A DNA stretch of 64,000 bases from Parapedobacter pyrenivorans (GTDB lineage Bacteria; Bacteroidota; Bacteroidia; Sphingobacteriales; Sphingobacteriaceae): positions 298,718-362,717 of the forward strand of contig NZ_BMER01000001.1 of NCBI RefSeq assembly GCF_014636865.1, written 5' to 3'. A program made the position numbers and the translations under genes. The notes under the pieces were generated by a model. It made no database searches. It worked only from the letters and a program-made list of their open reading frames with translations, and had not been told where the DNA came from. The first letter of the stretch is position 1; each line of letters begins with the position of its first letter. Of the stretch, positions 20,734-29,512 are shown in pieces.

Positions 20734-21681
20734 TTAGTTTAAGACGAGCTCCACTACCACCGCCCGGTGGTCCGAAGGCCAAGTATCTATGACGATGTCA
20801 CTCATAGGCGAGGGTTCGCCCATGACCTGGGCTTCGATTACATTAAACCTATTTTTGCTTACATAAATCAAATCAATGCGATCGTGGATTTCGGGCGTGC
20901 GCCACAGCCCTTCCACGGACGTCCACGTATAGGCCGGCTTCTGTTTTATGTCCGGATAGACTTCCCGGTAAGCGTCCTTAAATCCTTTTTCAATAAGCAA
21001 CGCGGTAGCCGGCCAATTGACGGCAAAAGGCAATAGCGTGTCGCCCCGCTCCTCGATGGCTTTCTCAGTCCAGTCTAGGCAACTCGGCTCATTGAAATCG
21101 CCCACCAACACGGTAGGGAGGTCGGCATAAGCCGCTATTTGGTCTAGCATATCCTGCACCTGATATAACCTCGTTTCGCAGGCAGAGGCTTCAGCAGCTT
21201 CCGTGCTCAGCAGTTTCTTATCCGCAATATCGTACGGTTCGTATGGTGTATACATCAGGTGCATCACCCCGAATACGATTTCTTTATCACCGGGCAGCTG
21301 CAACAGTACAGCCTGTGAGTCTTTGACGCTACCGACCGGCTTCATGCCATATTTCGATATCATCGCTCGGCTTCCATCCACGATGTGGCACTGCCAGCCC
21401 AGGCTATCCGCGAGCAGCTGTGCCCGCGATTGATTATCGCTTTGGTTGGTGGTCTGCTCCTGAAAACCCACCACGTCGGCTTTTGCCTTGCGGATGGCTT
21501 CCAGTTGGTACTTGATTGTCGTATCGCGAGGAAGCTTTACCGCATCGCCGCCATGCCAGAGGTTGAATGTCATGACGCGCAGTTTGCTCAGCTCATCGGC
21601 TCCCCGATTAGCGGCAGACTGGCAAGAAATACAGAAAAAGGCAATAACAAATGCTTGGATGGTTATCATTGATCTGTTCAT
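20734..21681 (-). CDS. Endonuclease/exonuclease/phosphatase (EEP) family lipoprotein
   Basis: 315 aa. A lipobox-like FFCISC near residue 19 suggests a membrane-anchored periplasmic or outer-membrane lipoprotein. The EEP core is complete: VMTFNLWHGG (Asn), GFQEQT (catalytic Glu), VGDFNEPS (Asp/Asn) and the terminal SDHRAVVVEL (Asp/His). The family hydrolyses phosphodiesters or phosphomonoesters such as nucleic acids, sphingomyelin and phosphoinositides; the substrate cannot be read here. It lies 12 bp after a second EEP gene and downstream of a metallophosphoesterase and a SusCD pair, pointing to extracytoplasmic processing of an imported phospho-substrate. Confidence 0.88.
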   Translation of the reverse strand: MNRSMITIQAFVIAFFCISCQSAANRGADELSKLRVMTFNLWHGGDAVKLPRDTTIKYQLEAIRKAKADVVGFQEQTTNQSDNQSRAQLLADSLGWQCHIVDGSRAMISKYGMKPVGSVKDSQAVLLQLPGDKEIVFGVMHLMYTPYEPYDIADKKLLSTEAAEASACETRLYQVQDMLDQIAAYADLPTVLVGDFNEPSCLDWTEKAIEERGDTLLPFAVNWPATALLIEKGFKDAYREVYPDIKQKPAYTWTSVEGLWRTPEIHDRIDLIYVSKNRFNVIEAQVMGEPSPMSDIVIDTWPSDHRAVVVELVLN

Positions 21682-21693
21682 CGTTCTGGTATT

Positions 21694-22578
21694 TTATTTT
21701 TTGATTTCAAAAGTAGTCATTACCGCTGCGTGGTCTGAAGGGTACACGACAGGGTGTGTGTCGATCGTTTCTGAATTAACGGCTTTTAAGCTATTCCCCC
21801 GGTAAAAAATATAATCGATACGGTCTTGAAAGGCTTGCGGAAAAGCAGGGCTCCAAGTAATCCCGCGCATCGTCATGGGGTCAGGATGTATTTCACGGAA
21901 TGAATCGATGAACCCCCATTGTTCCATCAACAACGTGGCCGGAAAAGGCATGACATACCCTCCGTTGAGGTGCCGGGTCTCTAGCACCCAGTCCAAATGG
22001 GATCCGGTATTGAAATCTCCGCAGATGATTACGGGTACACGATCCGAATTTTCGATGGCAGGGCTTAGTGTGGCTACGATTTCACGCAGGATACCGGCGT
22101 TCTTTTCGCCCTCAAACTGCTCCCGCCACGCTACCGAATCAATCCGTTTCCCCTTTTCAAGCAGGTCCCAGTAGTCGAAGGGATAATTGAGCCAATTGCT
22201 GGCCACAACGATAGGCTGGCCACCCACGTCAATCGTTACCGCTCCGCTGTTGAAAGGGTCGTATGCATCCAATGTATCCACAATGGGGTAGCGGCTTAGG
22301 ATAGATAGGTTTGTACTGCGGAGATAAAAGTGATAACCCAACGCTTCGGCGATCCGCTCGCCTGAGCCATAGGTTTCCTGCATGGCCACAATATCGGCAC
22401 CCGAATCACGGATCACATTCACAACACGCATCGGGCCTTCCTCCTCCCCGGTTTCCCGGCCACCGTGCCAGATGTTGAAGGTCATCACCTTTAGGTATTG
22501 TGCCTGCACATCTGCTTGGATAGCTGTGGTAAGCAGGATTGTTAATACGTATTTCCATGTATTCCAGACGTTCCTCAT
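21694..22578 (-). CDS. Secreted endonuclease/exonuclease/phosphatase family protein
   Basis: 294 aa from the ATG at 22578, with a signal peptide (YVLTILLTTAIQADVQA). The chosen start follows the stop of the preceding gene by 2 nt and has AGG a few bases upstream; a longer frame from 22599 would overlap that gene. EEP motifs: VMTFNIWHGG, AMQETYG (Glu), CGDFNTGSHLDW and PSDHAAVM. It is related to the next gene but clearly diverged, and lacks the lipobox. The two may act in sequence or on different positions of the same phospho-substrate. Confidence 0.88.
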   Translation of the reverse strand: MRNVWNTWKYVLTILLTTAIQADVQAQYLKVMTFNIWHGGRETGEEEGPMRVVNVIRDSGADIVAMQETYGSGERIAEALGYHFYLRSTNLSILSRYPIVDTLDAYDPFNSGAVTIDVGGQPIVVASNWLNYPFDYWDLLEKGKRIDSVAWREQFEGEKNAGILREIVATLSPAIENSDRVPVIICGDFNTGSHLDWVLETRHLNGGYVMPFPATLLMEQWGFIDSFREIHPDPMTMRGITWSPAFPQAFQDRIDYIFYRGNSLKAVNSETIDTHPVVYPSDHAAVMTTFEIKK

Positions 22579-22580
22579 AC

Positions 22581-23444
22581 TTACCTGGCTACCTCCCATC
22601 CGTAGTCAACGTATTCCCAGTCGAAATCATCACCCGCTATGTCCACTTTCAGGAACCCTTCTTCCGTACCGTGGAAGGCGCCGCCCCACCAATTGGCGCT
22701 CACCGCTCCCGCGGTAATGAATTGTACGCCCTTCACCTTGATTTCCTCATACAGGTGCTGATGGCCTTGAAGCACCAATTTAAGATTGTGCGCCCCAAAC
22801 ATATCGAAAATTTCCTTTTGGTTGACGAAGGTATCCGCATCGGTATATTTTCCTTCCAACACAGGGTAGTAGAGTGACAGGAAAGGCACATGCGTGGATA
22901 CGATGATGGGCTGATCGGCAGGGGTTCGCGCAAGCAAATCAGATAGCCATAGCTGCTGTGTGTCATCCACGCAATATTGCCCGTCACAGATCTGTGCAGA
23001 GTTCAGGACGATAAATAGCCACCCTCTATGTTCAAATGAATAATAGGTCTCCCCGAAAAAAGATTCGAACAGCTTTTCGCCATACGTGCCGCTTTTCTCA
23101 CCATCGCCCCAATACCGGTCATGGTTGCCGATGGTGTATTTAAAAGGGAGTGATGATTGATCAACAACTGCTTTGTATTCGCTGAACAGCCTGACCGCGG
23201 TTTCACGTTGATTGCTTTTCATTGCATCGACATCAGCGTTGTCGCCTCCAGTCAGAATGAAGTCCACGCCTTTTGTTTCGGCCAATTGGATGGCTTGTTT
23301 GAAACCCTCCAAACTCCTGGATTTAGGATTCGTATTGGTATGGATATCCGTTAAAAATGCGAATGAGAAAGCTTCTTGGGCATGCACCGAGAATAGGGTT
23401 AGCAAACCGATACATACCGTACCTAAAATTTTTTTCAACATCAT
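22581..23444 (-). CDS. Secreted calcineurin-like metallophosphoesterase
   Basis: 287 aa from the ATG at 23444 (MMLKKILGTVCIGLLTLFSV, signal peptide ending near HAQ). An upstream frame extension to 23501 lacks signal character. All dimetal motifs are visible: FLTDIHTN (DxH), LTGGDNAD (GDxx), TIGNHDRYWG (GNHD), STHVPF and LQGHQHLYE (GHxH). It is a phosphomonoesterase or phosphodiesterase acting outside the cytoplasm. Spacing to the EEP gene is 2 nt, so these three are one operon. A hairpin separates it from the small secreted gene upstream. Confidence 0.9.
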   Translation of the reverse strand: MMLKKILGTVCIGLLTLFSVHAQEAFSFAFLTDIHTNTNPKSRSLEGFKQAIQLAETKGVDFILTGGDNADVDAMKSNQRETAVRLFSEYKAVVDQSSLPFKYTIGNHDRYWGDGEKSGTYGEKLFESFFGETYYSFEHRGWLFIVLNSAQICDGQYCVDDTQQLWLSDLLARTPADQPIIVSTHVPFLSLYYPVLEGKYTDADTFVNQKEIFDMFGAHNLKLVLQGHQHLYEEIKVKGVQFITAGAVSANWWGGAFHGTEEGFLKVDIAGDDFDWEYVDYGWEVAR

Positions 23445-23463
23445 TTCGTTTTCTATAAGGTTA

Positions 23464-23498
23464 CCCGTACAGTCGTGCAGGTTACACGACCGTCTGGG
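23464..23498 (-). terminator. Hairpin between small secreted gene and phosphatases
   Basis: GTCGTG and CACGAC form the core of an imperfect stem, with outer CCC/GGG pairing, between 23464 and 23498 and a ~7-nt loop. It sits in the 113-bp gap between the small secreted gene and the metallophosphoesterase. It has no T-run, so it may be a partial terminator or mRNA stabiliser that sets SusCD expression above that of the enzymes, as often seen in such loci. Confidence 0.35.
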
Positions 23499-23557
23499 CA
23501 ACCGGTATACATAGTTGTTGTCAGCTATTTCGTACTTGAAACAAATTCTCTTCAGAT

Positions 23558-23950
23558 CTAAAAAAGACTTCGTTGTGAAGCAGTAATGCCTGCAGCTTGT
23601 CCAAATTCGTCTAAAACACTAAAAGATGGACCTTTATTTGATAATCCTCCAGAGTTATTGACATAACTTGTCAATAACGAAACGGCTTCGGCTAACGTAT
23701 AAGAAGCGCCAGAGAAATTGATTAAACAGTAATCTCCACTACCTGAAGGACACATATCATGGGTTGGAGGAGAATAAATCTGTGACCAGGCTCCTGGATC
23801 TGAGGCCCCAGAGGGGCCGCTTCCTGCATAAAAGTAAATGTTAGCGGCTGCAGTTGGTGTGGCATCGACAACTTTGTCTTTTCCAGTAAAGGAAATTGTG
23901 CAGACAGAAAAAAACAGCAGGCAAACAAAAACAAATTGACTCTTTTTCAT
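23558..23950 (-). CDS. Small secreted hypothetical protein
   Basis: 130 aa with a clear signal peptide (MKKSQFVFVCLLFFSVCTIS). The mature part is Ser/Gly/Pro-rich and uncharged (NIYFYAGSGPSGASDPGAW), with two Cys spaced eight residues apart (DMCPSGSGDYCLINF) that could form a disulfide. I do not recognise the family with certainty; short secreted DUF6520-like proteins are a possibility. It starts 43 bp after susD and precedes the phosphoesterases, so it is probably transcribed with the SusCD pair. Confidence 0.6.
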   Translation of the reverse strand: MKKSQFVFVCLLFFSVCTISFTGKDKVVDATPTAAANIYFYAGSGPSGASDPGAWSQIYSPPTHDMCPSGSGDYCLINFSGASYTLAEAVSLLTSYVNNSGGLSNKGPSFSVLDEFGQAAGITASQRSLF

Positions 23951-23993
23951 GATTAACCCTGTTTAAATTAAAGTTAAATAATTATTCCAAAGA

Positions 23994-25784
23994 CTACTCC
24001 CAGTCAAACAGCTGATACAAATTGGTATTCAGTATTGTTTCGGAATTTGGCACGGGCCGGTAGTAATACTTGGGCTCGATAAAGTTGCGCTCCCGATCAT
24101 CAGTGACCAAGAAGCCGCCGTTCACGCCATTTTCGAGATAAATGGAAGCACCACTGCCTATTGTTCCGATGGTATAATAGATCAACTGCACGCCAAGCGA
24201 ATTTCGCTCGCGCTCAGCGGGAATGGTCTGCCCGTCGGGAATCAGCCGGATATCGGGAACACCGTCACCGGTTAAATCGTAATCGCCCACACCGGGGAAA
24301 TACATGCCCACCGGGATCCCTTCCAACAATTTACCGGCATGCCAGCGCATCAAATCATCGTACCGTATGTTTTCAAATGCAAATTCCACACGACGTTCGC
24401 GTCGGATCTCGAGGATTACGCCCCGGTTGCCGTCGGTGAGGTTTGGATACCTTGCCGCCAACACAGGGTCAACATCAGCATTGGCTTCGGTAAAATTCAA
24501 ATGTGGCATGCCGACACGGTCACGCAACACATTGACGGTATTGTCCAAATCGGTTTGGGTAAGTGTGCCCAATTCGGCTTTTGCCTCCGCCAGTATTAAC
24601 AATACCTCTGCATAACGGTGTACAGGTACGTCCGAACTATTCAGGATCACTTGATCCGTACTATTGACATAACCCTTTAACTGGTGGTATCCGGAGAAAT
24701 TCCGAGCTATAAACTGCACATATGGCGCATTGTCCTGCGCCCGCTGCCAACCGGGGTAAGCGAGGGTCTGGGCCAAACGGGGGTCACGGTTTTCAAATTC
24801 TTCTACGAAACCCATCGTCTCGTAGCCGGATTGATCAGTAAAACGTGAGCCATCGGCCATCAAATAGGTCTGCACCAGATCCCGTGCCGGTGATTGCTCA
24901 TAATTACCGAATATACCGGTGTTTTGATTTCCGCTTACGTTTTTGGTCTGGTCGAAGCTATTCACCAAAATCATCTCGCTATTACTCATCAGGTCTTGGT
25001 TGCCAAACAGGTCTGCATAATCGGATGCAGGGTTGCCGGTATTGTGAACGCTGAATCCGCCCTCAGCCATGATGCGTTCGGCTGCCGCCGCTGCCCGTTG
25101 CAGAAAAGCCTCGGCCGTGCTTTGCAGTTCCAACTCCGGATGGTATTTCCGGTAAGTGCCTTCGTAGAGTGCGATCTTGGCATCCATCACCGCTACGGCC
25201 CATTTTCCGGGGGTACCGGTTGGCACGTCCTCACGCACATTTGCAAGGGCAAAATCGAGGTCTGCCATCACGTTATCCATCACCAATTCCCGGGGATCCT
25301 GGGCCTTGAAGAGTTCTTCATCACCCGGATTGAGTGTGCCCGAATACCACGGCACATCGGAAAACCGCTTGACCTTGTCGTGATAGAAAATGGCGCGGTA
25401 GTAGCGGGCCAAACCCGCATAGTGGTTCTTTACTTCATCAGTCACAGCAGCCCGATCGTAGTTTTCCAGAAAGTAGTTGATCGTACGCAACCGTCCCCAC
25501 GACCACCCGCCTGAGACGTTTTGCGACGAAGGATTTCCGGTCATGATATTTTTCACCTCAACGGCCGCTGTTGTCGCCAGGTTATCTGTGCTTTGGTCGG
25601 AGATGTACATGCCGTGGCTCGATAGGCTTAATAGTCCGTTTGCGTAAAGCGCCAAATCCTCTTCCGTATTGAAGAAGACTTCCGGCGTGATGGAAGTCTG
25701 CGGATAGCGATCGAGGAAGTCCTTTTCACAGGAAACCGTCATCGTCATTAGCCCGATCAAAAATAATATGTGATATCTTTTCAT
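23994..25784 (-). CDS. SusD/RagB-family nutrient-binding outer-membrane lipoprotein
   Basis: 596 aa from the ATG at 25784 (MKRYHILFLIGLMTMTVSC, lipid Cys19); an ATG four codons upstream is possible. Features: EKDFLDRYPQTSITPEVFF at the mature N-terminus, a TPR-like helical core with ARYYRAIFYHDKVKRF, and the C-terminal signature RRERRVEFAFENIRYDDLMRW. SusD proteins cap the SusC channel and bind the ligand at the cell surface. SusC is immediately upstream. Downstream genes are phosphoesterases rather than glycosidases, suggesting a phosphorylated ligand. Confidence 0.95.
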   Translation of the reverse strand: MKRYHILFLIGLMTMTVSCEKDFLDRYPQTSITPEVFFNTEEDLALYANGLLSLSSHGMYISDQSTDNLATTAAVEVKNIMTGNPSSQNVSGGWSWGRLRTINYFLENYDRAAVTDEVKNHYAGLARYYRAIFYHDKVKRFSDVPWYSGTLNPGDEELFKAQDPRELVMDNVMADLDFALANVREDVPTGTPGKWAVAVMDAKIALYEGTYRKYHPELELQSTAEAFLQRAAAAAERIMAEGGFSVHNTGNPASDYADLFGNQDLMSNSEMILVNSFDQTKNVSGNQNTGIFGNYEQSPARDLVQTYLMADGSRFTDQSGYETMGFVEEFENRDPRLAQTLAYPGWQRAQDNAPYVQFIARNFSGYHQLKGYVNSTDQVILNSSDVPVHRYAEVLLILAEAKAELGTLTQTDLDNTVNVLRDRVGMPHLNFTEANADVDPVLAARYPNLTDGNRGVILEIRRERRVEFAFENIRYDDLMRWHAGKLLEGIPVGMYFPGVGDYDLTGDGVPDIRLIPDGQTIPAERERNSLGVQLIYYTIGTIGSGASIYLENGVNGGFLVTDDRERNFIEPKYYYRPVPNSETILNTNLYQLFDWE

Positions 25785-25802
25785 GATGTAATTCATTAAC
25801 GA

Positions 25803-28800
25803 CTAAAAACCTATATTCACTCCGAATGCAAACCTACGCTGGAAGGGGTAGGCCCAAGCGCTGTTATCTGTGCTGTTGTTGATGGCTTCCGGATCGACAA
25901 AGCGCTTCACTGCGGAAAACTCGAAGATGTTTTCGCCAGTGACAAAAAACCGCAGCCGACCCATTCCCCAACGTTGAATCACCTCGTGGGGGAGCGAATA
26001 GCCGAGGGTAATATTCTTTACCCGTAAATAGGCACCGTTGAGCAAATATTGCGTATTTGGAATGGCAAGACCTGACCAATTAAGGTCTGAGGTGGTATAA
26101 TTATAGTCTGCCAGCCAAGATTGCAATACCGGATAAGAGGCATCGAGGTTGGCATTTGCAAGCCCTGAAGCGATATAAGCCGCTGAGTGTTTGGCCATTT
26201 GCTCCGGAGCATCATCAGCGGCACGGTAGTGATCCAAATGCCATGGGTAGACATTCGCGTATGGCTGCTGATAAGGTCCCCAAAACAAATAATGCTGCGG
26301 ATAAAAATCACGTTTCAGCACGCCTTGTAAAAATACAGAGGCATCAAATCCGTTCCAATCCATATTGAGGTTGAACCCGATCCGGTAACGATCTGCCGTG
26401 TTGCCGATGATGGTACGGTCTTTCATGTCATCGGCCGTTTGTCCGAGTTCGATTTTACCATCCCCGTCCAAATCCTTGAACTTCGGCCATCCGGGCACGA
26501 TATCGAGCGCTCCCCATGGGATGATGGCGGTTTCGTCCAATTGATCAATTTCTTCCTGTGACTGGAAGAAGCCATCGCCAACCAGGCCATACAATGTCCC
26601 GAATTCATAACCTTCGAAATATTCGTTTCTTATAGTTCCGTTGGGATTTCGTGTTAGCAAAATCCGCTGATCATTCTTGAATTTGGTGACATGTGCCCGA
26701 GAGTCGGAAAGCAACAGCTTCGCTTCCAGTCCGAAGGGTTTAGAAGCTACCGTATACTGATCACGGTAGGTCAGCGAAAGCTCCCAGCCCTTGGTTCGCA
26801 AATCAGCCGAATTCTGACTGGGAACACCTGTTCCCAAAACTGCCGGCAATTGCTCCCCGGCTGTAAGCATACCCGTGGTTTCTCGGATGTAGTAATCGAA
26901 ACCCGCGAAAATGCGGTCACGTAGTAGCCCGATATCCGTACCGAAATTCAGGGTGGCCACATTTTCCCATGTATAGTTAAAGGGGTCAATGGTGAGTGAA
27001 GGTGCACCCGTAATGATTTGGCGTTGGCCGCCATCGATGAGGTAGCCGGAAAGCGCGGTGCCCATAGTTTGGATATAGGAAAAATCACCTACCGCTTGGT
27101 TACCCAGACTGCCATAAGAAGCGCGGAGTTTCCAATTGGAGAATGTTGGCTTCAGAGACTCGAAGAAAGGCTCATTACTGACAATCCATGCGCCGGATAT
27201 CGAAGGGAAGAAACCCCAGCGGTTGGTGGAGGGGAAGCGTGACGAACCATCGTACCTACCTGTGGCCTCAAGGATATAACGTTCATTAAGCGTATAGTTG
27301 AACCGCCCAAAGAAACTCCTTGTGGCATAGGTACTATACTCGGCATTGAGGCGGGCTTCACCGGTAGTTAACTGCAAATAGGGCAACGTGGAAGAAATCA
27401 ATTGGTCTCGCTCGGCAATGGTCGTGGCCCATACGTAGTCTTCCTGATTGTAGCCAGCGGTCAGGCTGAACGCATGGATGCCGAATTGCTTGTTATAATT
27501 GCCGTAAAGGTTAAACACATTGTTCTGGATCTCGCCCCGCCGATCATACACAAACCCGTTGCCGCCTTCTTCGCGAATATCATCTGGCCCATAGCCGATT
27601 TTGTATTTTTTCGAATTTTGGGGGTAGCGCCAGTACTCCCGTTTGAAGCTGGCATCACCCGTCACGGTCAGGTCGCCGTTGAGGAAGGTACCTACTGCAT
27701 TGAAAATATTCTGAAACCCAAACATCTGTTCGTTCCGGTTTCCGCCATCAACCAATTGTGCGGCCAGCCGCCCTGCAGCGTTATTCGCCCATGTACCATC
27801 TGGATTTTTGACCACGTTGGTGGGTTGGAGGTAATACAGATCGGTAATGCGCGCGTAGGGCTGCGCGATATCCGTTTGGTAGACGTTCATGTTATTATCC
27901 AGCTTCAACCAATTTAGCGGAGAAAACGAGAGCCTCCCCCGTATACCTTTCCGTTGCCAATAGTCATCGGCCAGTTTATTCAGCCCGTTGTCTTTTGTAT
28001 AATCGGCGGATAGGTAATACGAAATAGGTTTATCCTTAATCGTTGCACCGCCGGAAAGGGCGAGGCTATGGACCTGGGAAACCGTAGATTTCTTAAAAAA
28101 ATAGTCGTTCCAGTTATTATTCCCCATATACTCCCACCGATTTGCATCCGTTGGACTGATTCTGACATCCGGCAGCGAAGGGTCATCCGAACGTTCTTTG
28201 GCCCATTGGTAATACTCTTCACTGAACTGCACGTAACTCGGTCCATTCCAAGGTGTGTTGAGCGTTGATGTTTCCAGTACACGCGAAAAAATATAGGGGT
28301 CGGTCACCGGATCTGGCAATTCGGTGGGACGTCCGAAAGCCGTGGTCAGATTGTAACTGATGCTTTGTGTACCCTGGCTACCTTGTTTGGTGGTGATCAA
28401 GATTACCCCATAAGCCGCCCTTGCGCCGTAGATCGCTGCAGATGCCGCATCACGTAAAACCGTATAGGAAGCTACATCACTGGGACTGATTCGAATCATG
28501 TCATACGTATCGGATACCGGGATTCCGTCAATTACGATTAATGGTGCCCCCCCGTTGATGGAGGTTGTACCCCTGATGTTGATATTTGGAATTCCGCCAG
28601 GGCTACCGTTGCCATAGGTGATGTTCAGGCCCGGACTTGCTCCTTGCAAGCCCTGCATGATATTCGCTACCGGACGTGACTCCAGTTGCTTACCCGATAT
28701 CTGGTCTATGGCACCCGTTACGTTCACTTTCCGCTGTGTACCATAGCCTACCACAATCACCTCATCCAGGTTGCCGGCATCGGCTTCCAACGGCACATCC

Positions 28801-29111
28801 AATTGGGACTGCCCGGTAAACTGGATTTCCTGCATTTTGTAACCGACCATGCGAAACACCAATGTGGCCCCCGTCTCAAGACCTTCGAGTATATACTGTC
28901 CACCGTCGTCGGTTGCTGTCCCCAATGGTGTACCCTGTACGACTACACTCGCGCCAACCAGCGTCTGTCCGGATTGGTCCGTTACCTTCCCCACCAATCG
29001 ACTCTGTGCCATGGCTTCAAAAGGCACGATCTGCATCAATGTCAGTACAACACCAATGCAACTTTGAATAACCCACCATTGGGTCTTACTTTGTTGTCGT
29101 TGTTCTTTCAT
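25803..29111 (-). CDS. SusC/RagA-family TonB-dependent outer-membrane transporter (no STN domain)
   Basis: 1102 aa. Order: signal peptide; carboxypeptidase-regulatory-like domain (~36-115, LVGKVTDQSGQTLVGASVVV); TonB-box-like VIVVGYGTQRKVNVTGAI; plug domain with the SusC signature (RGTTSINGGAPLIVIDGIPV, AAIYGARAAYGVILITTK); then a long beta-barrel ending RFAFGVNIGF. There is no STN domain and no linked ECF sigma/FecR, unlike the other two SusC proteins here, so control must be different. A divergent TetR-family gene lies 401 bp away. The SusD gene starts 18 bp after the stop. Confidence 0.96.
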   Translation of the reverse strand: MKEQRQQSKTQWWVIQSCIGVVLTLMQIVPFEAMAQSRLVGKVTDQSGQTLVGASVVVQGTPLGTATDDGGQYILEGLETGATLVFRMVGYKMQEIQFTGQSQLDVPLEADAGNLDEVIVVGYGTQRKVNVTGAIDQISGKQLESRPVANIMQGLQGASPGLNITYGNGSPGGIPNINIRGTTSINGGAPLIVIDGIPVSDTYDMIRISPSDVASYTVLRDAASAAIYGARAAYGVILITTKQGSQGTQSISYNLTTAFGRPTELPDPVTDPYIFSRVLETSTLNTPWNGPSYVQFSEEYYQWAKERSDDPSLPDVRISPTDANRWEYMGNNNWNDYFFKKSTVSQVHSLALSGGATIKDKPISYYLSADYTKDNGLNKLADDYWQRKGIRGRLSFSPLNWLKLDNNMNVYQTDIAQPYARITDLYYLQPTNVVKNPDGTWANNAAGRLAAQLVDGGNRNEQMFGFQNIFNAVGTFLNGDLTVTGDASFKREYWRYPQNSKKYKIGYGPDDIREEGGNGFVYDRRGEIQNNVFNLYGNYNKQFGIHAFSLTAGYNQEDYVWATTIAERDQLISSTLPYLQLTTGEARLNAEYSTYATRSFFGRFNYTLNERYILEATGRYDGSSRFPSTNRWGFFPSISGAWIVSNEPFFESLKPTFSNWKLRASYGSLGNQAVGDFSYIQTMGTALSGYLIDGGQRQIITGAPSLTIDPFNYTWENVATLNFGTDIGLLRDRIFAGFDYYIRETTGMLTAGEQLPAVLGTGVPSQNSADLRTKGWELSLTYRDQYTVASKPFGLEAKLLLSDSRAHVTKFKNDQRILLTRNPNGTIRNEYFEGYEFGTLYGLVGDGFFQSQEEIDQLDETAIIPWGALDIVPGWPKFKDLDGDGKIELGQTADDMKDRTIIGNTADRYRIGFNLNMDWNGFDASVFLQGVLKRDFYPQHYLFWGPYQQPYANVYPWHLDHYRAADDAPEQMAKHSAAYIASGLANANLDASYPVLQSWLADYNYTTSDLNWSGLAIPNTQYLLNGAYLRVKNITLGYSLPHEVIQRWGMGRLRFFVTGENIFEFSAVKRFVDPEAINNSTDNSAWAYPFQRRFAFGVNIGF

Positions 29112-29162
29112 AATCGAATTTTAAGGTTTCTTAATTTATTAATTGAACATTTAGTCAATAAA

Positions 29163-29170
29163 CAAAAATA
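29163..29170 (-). promoter_or_regulatory. -7 element upstream of susC
   Basis: CAAAAATA on the plus strand reads TATTTTTG on the minus strand, an exact TAnnTTTG -7 element, 51 bp before the susC ATG. No convincing TTTG -33 box is present at the right distance, which would fit an activator- or repressor-controlled promoter. Confidence 0.45.
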
Positions 29171-29222
29171 CTTCTGTCTTATGAACTTGAGTTAACCGAA
29201 ATGTTATTTATTCTTTAATCGA

Positions 29223-29238
29223 TTGGTTTGCAAGCCAA
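29223..29238. promoter_or_regulatory. 16-bp near-perfect palindrome upstream of susC
   Basis: TTGGTTTGCAAGCCAA is self-complementary except for one base pair. It lies 53 bp upstream of the susC -7 element, in the intergenic region shared with the tetR-like gene. It is a candidate operator for the TetR-family protein or another dimeric regulator. The overlapping AATCGATT at 29217-29224 resembles motifs before the glycosidase genes. Confidence 0.4.
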
Positions 29239-29362
29239 CTACACGTATATCTTCTTCGATCTTATCGCCGATTCTTCACACTCAACCAGTGAGCGACACG
29301 TTATTGATTAGTTATTTTCTTACCAGCAATTATAAATGCTTTTCATTTAATCTACAAGGGAA

Positions 29363-29412
29363 AAAATAACGCAATCGGTTGATAAGCACCAATCAAACGG
29401 TTGCGTTATTTT
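29363..29412. promoter_or_regulatory. Large inverted repeat in the susC/tetR-like intergenic region
   Basis: Arms of 21 nt (29363-29383 and 29392-29412) pair at 19 of 21 positions around the 8-nt loop AAGCACCA. The outer half is AAAATAACGCAA/TTGCGTTATTTT. It sits between two divergent genes, where no terminator is needed, although its A-stem-T shape is terminator-like. It begins 101 bp before the tetR-like ATG's nearest arm end and is a candidate operator or attenuator. The remaining 29112-29512 sequence holds the elements listed separately and no further gene. Confidence 0.5.
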
Positions 29413-29512
29413 CATTGGTAAAAATACATTGAATGAACATACAATTAATAAAAAAATGAAGTTTAATACTAACGAATTTTTTTATTTTCGCTTCGGTTAT
29501 AAACACACACCC

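Noticed and set aside
23445-23501. Longer start for the metallophosphoesterase
   Set aside because: It would put 19 polar residues before a clear signal peptide and would read through the hairpin at 23464-23498.
24894-25514. 206-codon plus-strand open frame in susD
   Set aside because: Opposite a clear SusD gene and without family features.
29429-29512. N-terminal extension of the TetR-family gene
   Set aside because: The added residues precede the usual TetR N-terminus and the DNA contains a promoter-like TATTTTCG stretch; the ATG at 29513 fits the family better.
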